From positions 101,603 through 165,602 of the forward strand of contig NZ_JQHM01000005.1 in NCBI RefSeq assembly GCF_000749845.1: DNA of 64,000 nucleotides, given 5' to 3'. Shown one piece after another: positions 46,457 through 56,642 of the stretch (positions within the stretch are counted from its first letter, which is position 1; every line of letters begins with the position of its first letter). Origin of the DNA: Pectobacterium betavasculorum. GTDB lineage: Bacteria; Pseudomonadota; Gammaproteobacteria; Enterobacterales; Enterobacteriaceae. The notes below the pieces were generated by a model that was not told the DNA's origin, did not search any database, and saw only the letters and a list, made by a program, of their open reading frames with translations. The position numbers and the translations under genes are program-made.

Positions 46457-47326
46457 CTATTCGATCGTTTTTCCTTCCATCAGCCGCTGCACCAGCGGTG
46501 CCATGATTAATTCCATTGCCAGCCCCATTTTCCCGCCGGGAACGACCAACGTGTTGATGTGGGAAATAAACGAGCCCTGCAACATGGCGAGCAGATAGGG
46601 ATAATCAATATTATCCAATCCCTGAAAGTGGATGACGACGAAGCTTTCATCCAGTGAAGGGATCGATTTGGCAGCGAACGGGTTGGAGGTGTCCACGGTT
46701 GGCACGCGCTGGAAGTTGATATGTGTGCGAGAGAACTGCGGCGTGATATAGGTGATGTAGTCTTCCATGGAGCGGACGATGGAATCCATCACCGCTTCAC
46801 GCGAGTGGCCGCGCTCATTGACGTCACGGATCAGCTTTTGAATCCACTCAAGGTTGACGATCGGCACTACACCGACGAGCAAATCGACATGCTGTGCCAC
46901 GTTGTTTTGTTCGGTGAACACGCCGCCATGCAGCCCTTCGTAGAATAGGATATCGGTAGGTTCCGGCATCGGTTCCCACGGTGTGAATGTCCCAGGAACC
47001 TGATTATAGGGAATGGCTTCATCGTAGGTATGAAGGTATTTACGCGTCTGGCCGCGCCCGTGCAGACCGTATTCGATAAACGACTGTTCCAACAGGCTGA
47101 AGTCATTCGCTTCGGGGCCGAAATAGCTGATGTGTCGCCCTAAATCGCGCGCTTTGCGAATCGCCATATCCATTTCCGGGCGGGTATAGCGGTGAAAGCT
47201 GTCACCTTCCAACTGGGCTGCGCGCAGATCAAACTGCTGGAAAATCTTACGGAAGGCCAGACTAGTGGTCGTTGTTCCCGCTCCGCTGGAGCCTGTAACC
47301 GCAATAATCGGATGCTGATGTGACAT
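46457..47326 (-). CDS. prkB: Phosphoribulokinase-like protein PrkB
   Basis: 289 residues, the length of E. coli PrkB. A P-loop kinase of the phosphoribulokinase/uridine kinase family with Walker A GSSGAGTTTTS at residues 12-22 and the DSFHRYTRPEMD region. The physiological substrate in non-autotrophic enterobacteria is unknown. It lies 124 bp after yheU on the same strand and faces yhfA. Confidence 0.92.
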   Translation of the reverse strand: MSHQHPIIAVTGSSGAGTTTTSLAFRKIFQQFDLRAAQLEGDSFHRYTRPEMDMAIRKARDLGRHISYFGPEANDFSLLEQSFIEYGLHGRGQTRKYLHTYDEAIPYNQVPGTFTPWEPMPEPTDILFYEGLHGGVFTEQNNVAQHVDLLVGVVPIVNLEWIQKLIRDVNERGHSREAVMDSIVRSMEDYITYITPQFSRTHINFQRVPTVDTSNPFAAKSIPSLDESFVVIHFQGLDNIDYPYLLAMLQGSFISHINTLVVPGGKMGLAMELIMAPLVQRLMEGKTIE

Positions 47327-47450
47327 AAGGCGCGTGACTCCGTGATCGCGATGCCCGCATAGACTGAGAGCCTGCGCGCATTCTCAAAAATGATGTAATT
47401 GCTCCCATTGTTAGCATGTTTGACGCGTTCTTTCACGTCTTTCGCCATGC

Positions 47451-47687
47451 TCAATAAGGGGCATGACCTCCGGCATTGAGCTGGTCGCGCGGCATAATAT
47501 TTAGCGTTTCATGTAATTCAGACCATACCAAAACGACTTCGCCAGATTGGAGCTGACTACGGATATCTTCGACTTTCTGCGCCAGCGAACGCTCCTGTTC
47601 GCCGTAATCGGTGCCTTCGCGCAGCACGAAAGATTCGATGATGTTATCCAGCGTTTCTGGATCGAGCTGTTGCCAGGGAATAATCAC
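47451..47687 (-). CDS. yheU: YheU-family small protein
   Basis: 78 residues (E. coli YheU 72). The UPF0270 family start [20 protein letters not shown] is conserved, but no function is known. Its start overlaps the end of yheT by four bases, so the two are translated together. Confidence 0.92.
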   Translation of the reverse strand: MIIPWQQLDPETLDNIIESFVLREGTDYGEQERSLAQKVEDIRSQLQSGEVVLVWSELHETLNIMPRDQLNAGGHAPY

Positions 47688-48718
47688 GCTATGTTTCCTG
47701 AGTAAAAGGGTGCCTGAGTGGGAATGGTTTCTGAAGAATCGGTGGCATGGTCCAAGAATGGACTAAGCCAGTTGGGAATGCGCTGTTCCAGCCACATTTC
47801 CGGTTTCAGCAATGTGCCGCCGACAAAGCCGACATGCCCGCCGTGTTCCGTGAGCTGATACTCAATATTAGACGGTAACTGCGACAGATCGGGAATGACC
47901 TCGGGTGTCATGAAAGGATCGTCCTTCGCGTGGATGATCAGCAGTGGTTTACGAATCTGAGGTAACAGTGGCAGCGCGCTACACCGTCGATAGTAGTCCT
48001 CTGCATCGCGAAAGCCGTGGATACGTGAAGTAATGACGTCATCAAACTCCCGTAGCTGGCGAATTCGCTTCAACTGAGGTAACTGAATCGGCAATGTGTC
48101 TGGGTAGGCTGCCAGCTTGCGGCCAGCGTTTTGTTTCAATAGGCGCAACAGATAGTGCTGATAGACGCGGGAGAAACCGTGTTCCATCCGACGGCTACAG
48201 GGTTCGAGCATCAAGGGGGCGGAAACAATGACGGCGGCGGACAGGGAACAGGTTTCGCCTTGCTGGCCGAGCAGGTAGGCCAGCATGTTGCCGCCGAGAG
48301 AAACGCCGATGGCGGCAGTCGGAGCCTCGCCCAGCGTCTCTTGCATCCAGTGCAGAAAATAGCTGGCATCGCTGGTTTCACCGGAATGATAAATACGCTT
48401 CATCCGGTTGGGCTTACCGCTGCACCCACGAAAATGCATGATAACGGCCAGCCAGCCGCGCTGTTTGCAGGCATGTAGCAGACCGTGAGCGTAGGGGCTA
48501 TGAAAGCTGCCTTCCAATCCGTGAAACAACACCACGCGCGGTTTATGCCTGGCTTGCTTGGGCGCTTCGCTCCACGCCAGATCGACGAAATCGCCGTCCG
48601 GTAATTCGAGTGCTTGCCAAACTGGAGAGAACTGTGCGTGACGACGAATCAGGCGCGGCAATAGCGTTTGCAGATGCGGATTATGGGCGCCGCTTAGCGG
48701 ACGAAAATAGTCATGCAT
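47684..48718 (-). CDS. yheT: Alpha/beta-hydrolase YheT
   Basis: 344 residues (E. coli 340). An AB-hydrolase of the embryogenesis-associated/ABHD1 type: oxyanion region [18 protein letters not shown], nucleophile serine in [14 protein letters not shown] (about residue 145), acid in HAKDDPFM and histidine in [12 protein letters not shown]. Likely an esterase acting on short acyl esters. First gene of yheT-yheU-prkB. Confidence 0.94.
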   Translation of the reverse strand: MHDYFRPLSGAHNPHLQTLLPRLIRRHAQFSPVWQALELPDGDFVDLAWSEAPKQARHKPRVVLFHGLEGSFHSPYAHGLLHACKQRGWLAVIMHFRGCSGKPNRMKRIYHSGETSDASYFLHWMQETLGEAPTAAIGVSLGGNMLAYLLGQQGETCSLSAAVIVSAPLMLEPCSRRMEHGFSRVYQHYLLRLLKQNAGRKLAAYPDTLPIQLPQLKRIRQLREFDDVITSRIHGFRDAEDYYRRCSALPLLPQIRKPLLIIHAKDDPFMTPEVIPDLSQLPSNIEYQLTEHGGHVGFVGGTLLKPEMWLEQRIPNWLSPFLDHATDSSETIPTQAPFYSGNIA

Positions 48719-48824
48719 AAAGGATATGAAAATCTTGTTGTCGGCTCTTGTACGATCAATATCACACTGTTAGCTTCAATGCTGCCAGTTGGTACGACAT
48801 TTGGGTCAGGAGCGCCCACAAATA

Positions 48825-49427
48825 ATGGAACTGAGTTTATTTCTTTCGATGTTGGGTTTTTTGTGGGTGGCAGCCATTACGCCGGGGCCGAATAATATGC
48901 TGTTGACCACCTCGGGCGCGAATTTTGGTTTTATGCGTTCACTGTGGCTGATGGTTGGCATCATGCTGGGGATGCAGAGCATTTTGCTGCTGGTGGCATT
49001 CGGCGTCGGTAGTTTGATTCTGATTTATCCTTCACTGCACTTTATCCTGAAAGTCCTCGGCAGTGCCTATCTGCTCTGGCTGGCGTGGAAAATCGCCACG
49101 GCAGCTTACGAACGGTTGGAAACGTCCGTTGCGCCGCCGCAGCCGATCCGGCTTTATCAAGGGTGGTTGCTGCAATTCCTGAACCCGAAAGCGTGGCTCA
49201 TGGCGCTGGGGGCGGTTGCCAGTTTTAGTCTGGCTGGCGAAGGCTATAACCATTCTGTGATCGCGATAAGCATCGGCATTGTATTGGTCAATCTGGTGTC
49301 CGGTGTCATCTGGCTCGGGTTCGGCACGATGATTGGTAGACTGCTGCGCAGTAAGAAAGCGTGGATTATCTTCAACGTGTCAATGGGGCTGCTGACCGCC
49401 GCCTGCGTCTTGTTGATCTGGCATTAA
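48825..49427 (+). CDS. LysE/RhtB-family amino acid exporter
   Basis: 200 residues from the ATG at 48825, preceded by CAGGAG; an in-frame start 36 bp upstream is less likely. Five or six membrane segments fill the protein. The family motif AAITPGPNNMLLTTSGANFG is at about residues 15-34, and FLNPKAWLMALG near the middle. Members export lysine, threonine, homoserine or related compounds. E. coli lacks a gene at this position between yheT and yheS, so it is a lineage-specific addition. Confidence 0.9.
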   Translation: MELSLFLSMLGFLWVAAITPGPNNMLLTTSGANFGFMRSLWLMVGIMLGMQSILLLVAFGVGSLILIYPSLHFILKVLGSAYLLWLAWKIATAAYERLETSVAPPQPIRLYQGWLLQFLNPKAWLMALGAVASFSLAGEGYNHSVIAISIGIVLVNLVSGVIWLGFGTMIGRLLRSKKAWIIFNVSMGLLTAACVLLIWH

Positions 49428-49459
49428 TGCTGATTTTGCGTTGATGCTGCATTGATAAC

Positions 49460-49491
49460 GTCGCGAGCGGTTTTTCGCTCGCGACTCTTTT
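49460..49491 (+). terminator. Terminator after the LysE-family gene
   Basis: A perfect 10-bp stem GTCGCGAGCG / CGCTCGCGAC with loop GTTTTT, followed by TCTTTT, in the convergent gap to yheS. Confidence 0.9.
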
Positions 49492-49505
49492 CAGGCATAC
49501 CAAAT

Positions 49506-51413
49506 TTATTCGCTCTGCATGATCTGTTCTAGCTGTTCCTGTGCATCTAGCCAGGACATCTCCGTTTCTTCCAGCTCGATTTTAACTTTGGTTTGTTGTT
49601 GCAGGCAGTCAGTGAGTTCGGCTTTGCGACTGATATCGTAAATTGCACTGTCTGCCAGTCGGGCTTCAAGTACTGCCAGCGTTTCACCCAGCTTTTCCAT
49701 CTGCTGCTCAAGTTTGGTTATTTGTTTACGCAGCGGTTGAGTTTGTGTTCTCAACTCGGCTTCACGACGTTTCTGATCTTTTCTACCCTGTGCGCTGTTG
49801 GCCGCATTTTCTTTTGGCGTTTCATCGGCCGCATTTTCCTGACGTTGCAGGCCTACCAGCCACTGTTGGTAATCTTCCAGGTCGCCGTCGAACGGCTCTA
49901 CTTTCTGATCGTGTACCAGATAAAGATCGTCGGTGGTGGAACGGATCAGGTGTCGATCGTGCGAGACGACAACCAGCGCGCCTTCAAAATCGATTAGCGC
50001 TTCGGTCAACGCCTGACGCATATCCAGATCGAGGTGGTTAGTTGGTTCGTCGAGTAGCAGGAGGTTCGGACGCTGCCAGACGATTAGCGCCAACACCAGA
50101 CGGGCTTTTTCACCGCCGGAGAAGCGTTCGGTGATCTCGGTAACTTTGTCGCCCTGAAAACCGAAGCCACCGAGGTAGTCGCGCAGTTGCTGTTCCGTTT
50201 CCCGTTCTGCCAGACGCACCAGATGTTGCAAGGGGGACTCGTCCGCACGCAGGAACTCCAACTGATGCTGGGCGAAGTAACCGAGCTTCACACCTTTCGC
50301 TAGCCCAATTTCCCCTTTCAACGGCGCAAGCGTGCCAGCAAGCAGCTTGATCAGCGTGGATTTACCCGCGCCGTTATGACCGAGGAGCCCGATGCGGGAG
50401 CCTGGCACTAAATTGAGTTTGATGGATTCGAGAATCAGCTTGTCGTTGTAGCCTGCGCTGACCTTTTCCATCTTCATGAGAGGATTGGGCAACGATTCCG
50501 GGGCGCGAAAGCTGAAGCGGAAAGGGTTATCGACATGTGCTGGCGCAATCATCTCCATGCGTTCCAGCATTTTTATTCGACTCTGAGCCTGCTTGGCCTT
50601 GGTCGCTTGCGCACGGAATCGATCAATGTAGTGTTGCAGATGCGCGACACGCTCCTGCTGGTGTTCATAGAGCGATTGCTGCTGTGCGAGGCGGGTGGCG
50701 CGCTGGCGTTCAAACGAGGAGTAGTTGCCAGTGTACTCGTTGAGCGACTGTTGCTCGATGTGCAGAATCTTGGTCACTACCGGATCGAGGAAGTCACGGT
50801 CGTGCGAGATCAGAACCAGCGTGCCAGCATAGTTTTTCAGCCACTTTTCCAGCCAGATCACTGCATCCAGATCGAGGTGGTTGGTCGGCTCATCCAGCAA
50901 CAACAAGTCTGAACGACAGATCAGCGCCTGTGCCAGATTCAGACGCATCCGCCAGCCGCCGGAAAAGGCGCTGACTGGCTGTTGCAACTGTGGCTGAGAA
51001 AACCCTAATCCACTGAGCAAGCTTGACGCTCTGGCTTGTATCGTCCAGGCCTGAATGGCATCCAGCTTGCCGTGCAGTGTGGCAATAGCGTTGCCGTCGT
51101 TCTCTTCGTTGGCGGTTTGCAACGCGGCTTCCAGTTGACGAAACTCGCGGTCGCCGTCAATGACGTAGTCCAGCGCCGGTTTGTCCAATGCTGGGGTTTC
51201 CTGATTGACCCAGGCCAGTGACCAGTTTTGTGGGAATGTCGCGCTACCACCGTCGGCGCTGATTTCACCTTTCAGTAATGACAGCAGCGTAGATTTACCA
51301 CAGCCGTTCTTGCCAACCAGACCGACTTTCTGGCCGGGATTAACCGTTGCTGTCGCGTTGTCGATCAGAACGCGTACACCGCGTCGAATTTGCAGCGAAG
51401 AGAAAACAATCAT
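49506..51413 (-). CDS. yheS: ABC-F family ATPase YheS
   Basis: 635 residues (E. coli 637). Two ABC domains in one soluble chain without membrane segments: Walker A GKNGCGKST and GHNGAGKST, signatures FSGGWRMR and FSGGEKAR, Walker B LLLDEPTNHLD twice. The linker between them carries the ABC-F P-site tRNA interaction motif, and a coiled-coil C-terminus follows (about 540-630). ABC-F proteins act on stalled ribosomes; YheS is reported to rescue certain arrested nascent chains. Confidence 0.95.
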   Translation of the reverse strand: MIVFSSLQIRRGVRVLIDNATATVNPGQKVGLVGKNGCGKSTLLSLLKGEISADGGSATFPQNWSLAWVNQETPALDKPALDYVIDGDREFRQLEAALQTANEENDGNAIATLHGKLDAIQAWTIQARASSLLSGLGFSQPQLQQPVSAFSGGWRMRLNLAQALICRSDLLLLDEPTNHLDLDAVIWLEKWLKNYAGTLVLISHDRDFLDPVVTKILHIEQQSLNEYTGNYSSFERQRATRLAQQQSLYEHQQERVAHLQHYIDRFRAQATKAKQAQSRIKMLERMEMIAPAHVDNPFRFSFRAPESLPNPLMKMEKVSAGYNDKLILESIKLNLVPGSRIGLLGHNGAGKSTLIKLLAGTLAPLKGEIGLAKGVKLGYFAQHQLEFLRADESPLQHLVRLAERETEQQLRDYLGGFGFQGDKVTEITERFSGGEKARLVLALIVWQRPNLLLLDEPTNHLDLDMRQALTEALIDFEGALVVVSHDRHLIRSTTDDLYLVHDQKVEPFDGDLEDYQQWLVGLQRQENAADETPKENAANSAQGRKDQKRREAELRTQTQPLRKQITKLEQQMEKLGETLAVLEARLADSAIYDISRKAELTDCLQQQTKVKIELEETEMSWLDAQEQLEQIMQSE

Positions 51414-51538
51414 AAAGCGCCGTATGTTCAGAGTATGTTAAATTATGGACATATCAGGACACGCGGTGTCCTGTTTTTAGTCGTTGCGCTGCATGGTAAC
51501 GGAAAACGATTATCATGACGACGCTTTGGAGGGGAATG

Positions 51539-52090
51539 ATGTCGCAGCCACCGAAGATTTTGCTGCTGTATGCCCATCCGGAACCACAGGACTCGGTAGC
51601 AAACCGCGTCTTATTGCAACCGGCGCAGCAGTTGGCAAATGTAACCGTGCACGATCTTTATGCACACTATCCTGATTTTTTTATCGATATTCATCACGAA
51701 CAACAGTTGCTGCGCGAGCATCAAATCATTGTTTTCCAACACCCATTTTACACCTATAGCTGCCCGGCGTTGCTGAAAGAGTGGCTTGATAGGGTGTTAT
51801 CCCGCGGCTTTGCCAATGGGATTGGCGGCAATGCGTTGGCAGGCAAATACTGGCGTTCGGTGATTACGACCGGTGAACCGGAAGACGCTTACCATGCTGA
51901 TGGTAATAATCGCTATCCCATGGATGATTTGCTACGCCCGTTTGAGCTGACGGCCGCCATGTGTCGTATGCACTGGATGCGCCCCATGATTGTTTACTGG
52001 GCACGCCGTTTACAGCCCGATGTGTTATCGAGTCAAGCCAGAGCTTACGGTGAATGGTTATCCTCCCCTTTACCTGAAGAGGAACGCTAA
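51539..52090 (+). CDS. kefG: Ancillary quinone oxidoreductase KefG of the KefB potassium efflux system
   Basis: 183 residues from the ATG at 51539, 6 bp after GGAGG; the ATG three bases earlier gives the annotated E. coli-like start MMSQ. A flavodoxin-like fold with [19 protein letters not shown] at the N-terminus and [14 protein letters not shown]-dependent quinone reductase activity is known for the paralogue KefF. It is needed for full KefB activity. Only 1 nt separates it from kefB. Confidence 0.93.
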   Translation: MSQPPKILLLYAHPEPQDSVANRVLLQPAQQLANVTVHDLYAHYPDFFIDIHHEQQLLREHQIIVFQHPFYTYSCPALLKEWLDRVLSRGFANGIGGNALAGKYWRSVITTGEPEDAYHADGNNRYPMDDLLRPFELTAAMCRMHWMRPMIVYWARRLQPDVLSSQARAYGEWLSSPLPEEER

Positions 52091-52091
52091 T

Positions 52092-53903
52092 ATGGAGAGT
52101 TCTGCGCTACTGACCGCCGGAGTCTTGTTTTTGTTTGTGGCGGTAGTGGCCGTACCGATCGCTGCCCGATTAGGGATTGGCGCCGTATTGGGCTATTTGA
52201 TCGCCGGGATCGCCATTGGCCCTTGGGGGCTCGGCTTTATCCGTGACGTGGAGGCTATCCTGCACTTCTCGGAACTGGGCGTGGTTTTCCTGATGTTCAT
52301 CATCGGTCTGGAGCTGAATCCGGCAAAGCTCTGGACGCTGCGCCGTTCAATCTTCGGCGTTGGGGCGGCTCAGGTTGGCCTCAGTGCGCTGATTCTGGGT
52401 GGTGCCTTATATCTGACTGACTTCTCGTGGCAGTCTGCGCTGATCGGCGGTGTGGGGCTGGCGATGTCGTCAACGGCCATGGCGCTGCAACTGATGCGCG
52501 AAAAAGGCATGAACCGCAATGAGTCGGGGCAGCTTGGCTTCTCTGTCCTGCTGTTTCAGGATTTAGCCGTTATCCCTGCGTTGGCGCTGATTCCTATTCT
52601 CGCTGGGGTACAGGGTGACTTCGGCGATTGGGAACGGATTGGACTGAAGGTTGCTGCGTTTCTCGGCATGCTAATCGGTGGCCGCTATCTGGTGCGACCG
52701 TTGTTCCGTTTTATTGCAGCATCTGGCGTGCGAGAAGTGTTTACCGCCGCAGCGCTGTTGCTGGTGCTGGGTTCTGCGCTGTTTATGGAAGCATTAGGGC
52801 TTTCTATGGCGCTAGGCACCTTTATCGCCGGTATTCTGCTGGCGGAAAGCGAATACCGGCATGAACTGGAAATTGCTATTGAGCCGTTCAAAGGTTTACT
52901 GCTTGGGCTGTTCTTCATCTCCGTGGGGATGGCGCTAAATCTCGGCATTCTCTATACCCACATCGTGAAGATTATGATTGCGGTATTGGTGCTGGTGGCG
53001 GTGAAAGCGGCTGTCCTTTATTTCCTTGCGCGGATTAACCGAATGCGCCGCTCCGAGCGCTTGCAGTTTGCTGGCGTCCTGAGTCAGGGCGGGGAGTTTG
53101 CTTTCGTTCTGTTTTCCGCTGCGGCTTCATTCAACGTATTGAAAGGGGAGCAGTTGCCACTGTTGCTGGTGACGGTGACGCTATCGATGATGACGACGCC
53201 TCTGCTGATGCAAGCGATCGACCGCATTCTGGCACGTCGTTATAACGTGCAGGACGTGCCGGATGAGAAACCGTATGTTGAAGACGACGAACCGCAGGTC
53301 ATTGTGGTGGGTTTCGGACGTTTCGGACAGGTGATTAGTCGTTTGCTCATGGCGAACAAAATGCGAATTACGGTTTTGGAGCGCGATATTAGCGCGGTTA
53401 GTCTGATGCGCAGCTATGGTTACAAGGTTTATTATGGTGACGCCACGGAGCTGGAGTTGCTGCGTTCAGCGGGAGCGGATAAAGCTCGCTCAATTGTGAT
53501 CACCTGTAATGCGCCGGAAGATACGATGGAAATCGTACATCTGTGTCAGCAGCATTTTCCGCATCTGGAGATTCTGGCGCGTGCGCGTGGGCGTGTTGAA
53601 GCCCACGAGCTGTTGCAGACAGGCGTAAGGCATTTCTCGCGAGAAACTTTTTCCAGCGCGCTGGAACTGGGGCGGAAAACGTTGGTAACGCTAGGCATGC
53701 ATCCACATCAGGCGATGCGTGCGCAACAGCACTTCCGCCGTCTGGATATGCGTATGCTGCGTGAATTGATGCCGCAGTTGACGGGAGATGTTGCACAAAT
53801 CTCCCGCGTGAAAGAAGCCCGCCGTGAGCTGGAAGATATTTTCCAGCGGGAAATGCAGCATGAGCGGCGTCGGCCCAGTGTGTGGGATGAGGACGACGAG
53901 TAA
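52092..53903 (+). CDS. kefB: Glutathione-regulated potassium/proton antiporter KefB
   Basis: 603 residues from the ATG at 52092 (E. coli 601); the frame is open upstream inside kefG. A CPA2 exchanger domain with about 12 membrane segments (1-about 385) is followed by an RCK/TrkA-N domain ([15 protein letters not shown] near residue 405). Glutathione keeps it shut and glutathione adducts open it, acidifying the cell to protect from electrophiles. Its stop codon is directly abutted by a MITE-like repeat. Confidence 0.96.
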   Translation: MESSALLTAGVLFLFVAVVAVPIAARLGIGAVLGYLIAGIAIGPWGLGFIRDVEAILHFSELGVVFLMFIIGLELNPAKLWTLRRSIFGVGAAQVGLSALILGGALYLTDFSWQSALIGGVGLAMSSTAMALQLMREKGMNRNESGQLGFSVLLFQDLAVIPALALIPILAGVQGDFGDWERIGLKVAAFLGMLIGGRYLVRPLFRFIAASGVREVFTAAALLLVLGSALFMEALGLSMALGTFIAGILLAESEYRHELEIAIEPFKGLLLGLFFISVGMALNLGILYTHIVKIMIAVLVLVAVKAAVLYFLARINRMRRSERLQFAGVLSQGGEFAFVLFSAAASFNVLKGEQLPLLLVTVTLSMMTTPLLMQAIDRILARRYNVQDVPDEKPYVEDDEPQVIVVGFGRFGQVISRLLMANKMRITVLERDISAVSLMRSYGYKVYYGDATELELLRSAGADKARSIVITCNAPEDTMEIVHLCQQHFPHLEILARARGRVEAHELLQTGVRHFSRETFSSALELGRKTLVTLGMHPHQAMRAQQHFRRLDMRMLRELMPQLTGDVAQISRVKEARRELEDIFQREMQHERRRPSVWDEDDE

Positions 53904-54107
53904 GAACCTATTCTCTAGGCTATTTTACTTGCCATTTTGAACCTGGGCAGTGCTCGCACAAACGCGATAGCGTTTGAACGCCTCTTGAGGCGGCCCTTAG
54001 GGGGAGCGAAGCGAATAAATCCTCACGTACTACGTGTACGCTCCGGTTTCTGCGCGCTGTCCGAGTCCAAACTGTCTGCGCCAATAACGCCTAGTAGAAT
54101 AGGTTCT
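53903..54107. mobile_element. MITE-like element with 18-19-bp terminal inverted repeats after kefB
   Basis: The ends are AGAACCTATTCTCTAGGC (53903-53920) and GCCTAGTAGAATAGGTTCT (54089-54107), which are near-perfect inverted repeats. About 205 bp in all with no coding capacity. Internal palindromes include CACGTACTACGTG and GAACGCCTCTTGAGGCG. It begins on the last base of the kefB stop codon and lies in the yheV promoter area. A further direct repeat of GGTTCTAGATT follows at 54102-54130. Confidence 0.7.
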
Positions 54108-54141
54108 AGATTCCAGGTTCTAGATTTTAGAACGGAGATGA

Positions 54142-54348
54142 ATGGGAGTTATCATGCGTAAACGTTTTATTGCCGGGGCGGTGTGCCCGACGTGTCAGGC
54201 TCAGGACACGCTAGCGGTTGGACGAGAGGATGAGGTCGAGATGGTGGTGTGCGTAAAGTGCGGATATCGCCAGAGTCGGGCAGATGAATCCACGGCAGCA
54301 CCAGCCCCGCAGGCTAGCGATATTATCGGGATCTTCCGGCCAGAATGA
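54142..54348 (+). CDS. yheV: YheV-family zinc-ribbon protein
   Basis: 68 residues (E. coli 66). Two CxxC pairs, in VCPTCQAQ and VCVKCGYR, make a zinc ribbon, and the conserved end DIIGIFRPE matches the family. Function unknown. Two starts are possible: ATG 54142 (GGAG 4 bp upstream) or ATG 54154 (GGGAG 5 bp upstream, giving MRKRF). It precedes slyD, the E. coli order. Confidence 0.9.
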   Translation: MGVIMRKRFIAGAVCPTCQAQDTLAVGREDEVEMVVCVKCGYRQSRADESTAAPAPQASDIIGIFRPE

Positions 54349-54467
54349 AGGATGGGTGTCATGGTGGCATGCCATCACCCGTCGACGTTTTTTGATTCCA
54401 GACGGTACATAGGGACATTTTTCAGCTACAATTTGCGCCAGTTTGATTTCCAACGGTAGGAGATATC

Positions 54468-55040
54468 ATGAAAGTAGCAAAAGATCTGGTGGTCAGCTTG
54501 GCCTATCAGGTATGTACAGAAGACGGTGTGTTGGTTGATGAGTCTCCGGTGAGCGCGCCGTTGGACTATCTGCATGGTCACGGTTCCCTGATTTCTGGTC
54601 TGGAAAAGGCGTTGGAAGGCCGTGGAGCTGGCGACAAGTTTGATGTGAACATTGGTTCCAGCGACGCTTACGGCAACTATGATGAGAATCTGGTTCAGCG
54701 TGTACCGAAAGACGTCTTTATGGGCGTTGACGAGTTGCAGGTTGGCATGCGTTTTCTGGCAGAGACCGATCAAGGTCCAGTTCCGGTTGAAATCACCGAA
54801 GTTGAAGATGATCACGTTGTTGTCGACGGTAACCACATGCTGGCAGGCCAGAACCTGAGCTTCAATGTTGAAGTTGTTGCTATCCGTGAAGCGACGGAAG
54901 AAGAGCTGGCGCACGGTCACGTTCATGGCGAACACGATCATGAACACGGCGACGGCTGCTGTGGCGGTCATGGCCACGACCATGATCACCAACATGGTAA
55001 AGGCGGCTGCGGCGGCCACGGTGGATGCGGTTGCCACTAA
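54468..55040 (+). CDS. slyD: FKBP-type peptidyl-prolyl isomerase SlyD, metal-binding
   Basis: 190 residues. The FKBP domain with the inserted chaperone flap fills about 1-146 (VSLAYQVCTEDG, PLDYLHGHGSLISGLEKAL). The tail from about 147 is packed with His, Cys and Gly, including HEHGDGCCGGHGHDHDHQHG, and binds nickel for hydrogenase maturation. It aids folding in the cytoplasm. Strong AGGAGAT ribosome-binding site. Confidence 0.96.
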   Translation: MKVAKDLVVSLAYQVCTEDGVLVDESPVSAPLDYLHGHGSLISGLEKALEGRGAGDKFDVNIGSSDAYGNYDENLVQRVPKDVFMGVDELQVGMRFLAETDQGPVPVEITEVEDDHVVVDGNHMLAGQNLSFNVEVVAIREATEEELAHGHVHGEHDHEHGDGCCGGHGHDHDHQHGKGGCGGHGGCGCH

Positions 55041-55064
55041 TTACACTAATTAGTTGTAGCGCAT

Positions 55065-55104
55065 AAAAAACCTCAGGTTGATGAATATCACCTGAGGTTT
55101 TTTT
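55065..55104. terminator. Bidirectional terminator between slyD and slyX
   Basis: An 11-bp stem AAACCTCAGGT / ACCTGAGGTTT with loop TGATGAATATC, flanked by A- and T-runs, between two convergent genes. Confidence 0.92.
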
Positions 55105-55146
55105 ATATCTGGCTTGAGTGAGCGTCGATATGGCGTTGCTGGCGTC

Positions 55147-55365
55147 TCAATAATGCGGCGGCGGCGTTTCTTCCGACTGAGGGGCAACCAGCGACGTTTG
55201 CTGGTTGCGCAGCCTGTCGGTGAGTAGCCGGACGTGTTCACGCAGGCGGCTAATTTCCCGCTCGTGTTGAATAACCGTTTGGTTAAGGTCTTCTATGGTT
55301 AATTCCTGAAAGGCCTGTCGGCTTTCCAATTGTTCAAGCCGTTCTTCGAGTGCTGATTGTGACAT
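55147..55365 (-). CDS. slyX: SlyX protein
   Basis: 72 residues, the E. coli length. Nearly all predicted coiled coil ([20 protein letters not shown], then [19 protein letters not shown]). The C-terminus ends in PPPHY, the family hallmark. Function unknown. It lies between slyD and fkpA on the opposite strand, as in E. coli. Confidence 0.94.
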   Translation of the reverse strand: MSQSALEERLEQLESRQAFQELTIEDLNQTVIQHEREISRLREHVRLLTDRLRNQQTSLVAPQSEETPPPHY

Positions 55366-55647
55366 CGGTATTCCCCTTACTTCTTGTTATCCGCGAGTTT
55401 GTCAGAAAGCGGAAACTTCTGGTAGTAAAAACGGTCGCAGTAGGGCGCAATGAAGTATCCGGAATGGGGCATATCGTTGCCAGATGGCCTTAGGACGATA
55501 CAAATGATGTCGGAAAAGCTTCCTGACGTTTTTTATCAAAGGATTGTCGAGTGCGTCGTTGTGTTGTCTTCGTCCGCACAGTTATAGTAGGCGCGAATTT
55601 ATTTTAATGATGGCTGGAGCGCGTCGCTCCAGATGCTGGAGAAATGG

Positions 55648-56466
55648 ATGAAATCACTGTTTAAAGTAACGCTGTTAGCAACAACGATGGCTCTGGCTCT
55701 GAACGCGGGCCAGGCTCTGGCGGCAGACAAGGCGCAGGCGTCTGAGAGCACTGCGACAGCCAAATTCAAGAACGATGAGCAGGCAGCGGCTTATGCGTTA
55801 GGTGCATCTTTAGGGCGTTATATGGATAACTCTCTGAAAGAGCAAGAAAAATTAGGTATCAAACTGGATAAGGATCAGCTGATTGCTGGCGTTCAGGATG
55901 CCTTTGCTGATAAGAGCAAGCTGACTGACGAAGAAATCGAAAAAACGCTGCAAGGCTTTGAAGGTAAAGTGAAAGCTGCTGCTGAAACCAAGATGAAGCA
56001 AGATGCGAAAGACAACGCTGATAAAGGCACCAAGTATCTTGAGTCCTTCGCCAAAGAAAAAGGCGTGAAGAAAACTGAATCTGGCCTTCTGTATCAGGTT
56101 GAGAAAGAAGGTAGCGGTAACGCGCCGAAAGACAGCGATACCGTAGTGGTGAACTATAAAGGTACGCTGGTTGACGGTAGCGAGTTTGACAACTCCTACA
56201 AACGCGGTGAGCCACTTTCTTTCCGTCTTGACGGTGTCATCCCTGGCTGGACTGAAGGCCTGAAGCACGTTAAGAAAGGCGGCAAAATCAAGCTGGCTAT
56301 TCCACCTGCACTGGCCTACGGCGAAAACGGTGTACCTGGTATCCCGGCTAACTCTACGCTGGTGTTTGACGTCGAGCTGTTGGACATCAAATCTGAAGCT
56401 GACCTGAAAGCAGCCGATGATTCGAAAGCTGAAAAACCAGCCGCCGCAGCGAAAACCGCTAAATAA
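55648..56466 (+). CDS. fkpA: Periplasmic FKBP-type peptidyl-prolyl isomerase FkpA
   Basis: 272 residues from the ATG at 55648 (MKSLFKVTLLATTMA), 7 bp after GGAG; an in-frame ATG 15 bp upstream would break the signal peptide pattern. Signal peptide of about 25-30 residues (cut near QALAADK), a helical dimerisation and chaperone domain (about 35-150), then the FKBP domain (VVNYKGTLVDGSEFDNS, IPGWTEGLKHVKKGGK, IPANSTLVFDVELL). It assists folding in the envelope; in other enterobacteria it is induced by sigma-E. Confidence 0.96.
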   Translation: MKSLFKVTLLATTMALALNAGQALAADKAQASESTATAKFKNDEQAAAYALGASLGRYMDNSLKEQEKLGIKLDKDQLIAGVQDAFADKSKLTDEEIEKTLQGFEGKVKAAAETKMKQDAKDNADKGTKYLESFAKEKGVKKTESGLLYQVEKEGSGNAPKDSDTVVVNYKGTLVDGSEFDNSYKRGEPLSFRLDGVIPGWTEGLKHVKKGGKIKLAIPPALAYGENGVPGIPANSTLVFDVELLDIKSEADLKAADDSKAEKPAAAAKTAK

Positions 56467-56488
56467 GCATCGCTGTTATGGCGATATG

Positions 56489-56518
56489 ACCGCAGGCCTG
56501 GCCTGCGGTTTTTTTTGT
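56489..56518 (+). terminator. Terminator after fkpA
   Basis: A perfect 9-bp stem ACCGCAGGC / GCCTGCGGT with loop CTG and an eight-base T-run. The following 56519-56642 shows no gene. Confidence 0.93.
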
Positions 56519-56642
56519 TTCACAGCCACTCCCTGCGATCGAATTCCTTTTCCCGCTAATCGTCTTTCAATGACGCTTATCTTCAGTCTGACAGCTATTT
56601 TCCAACTGACTGTGACGGTTCCATACCATCACTTACCGCCAA

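Noticed and set aside
54426..55037. 203-codon minus-strand frame across slyD
   Set aside because: The Val/Ala/Met-rich start is the reverse reading of the SlyD His-rich tail; slyD itself is intact.
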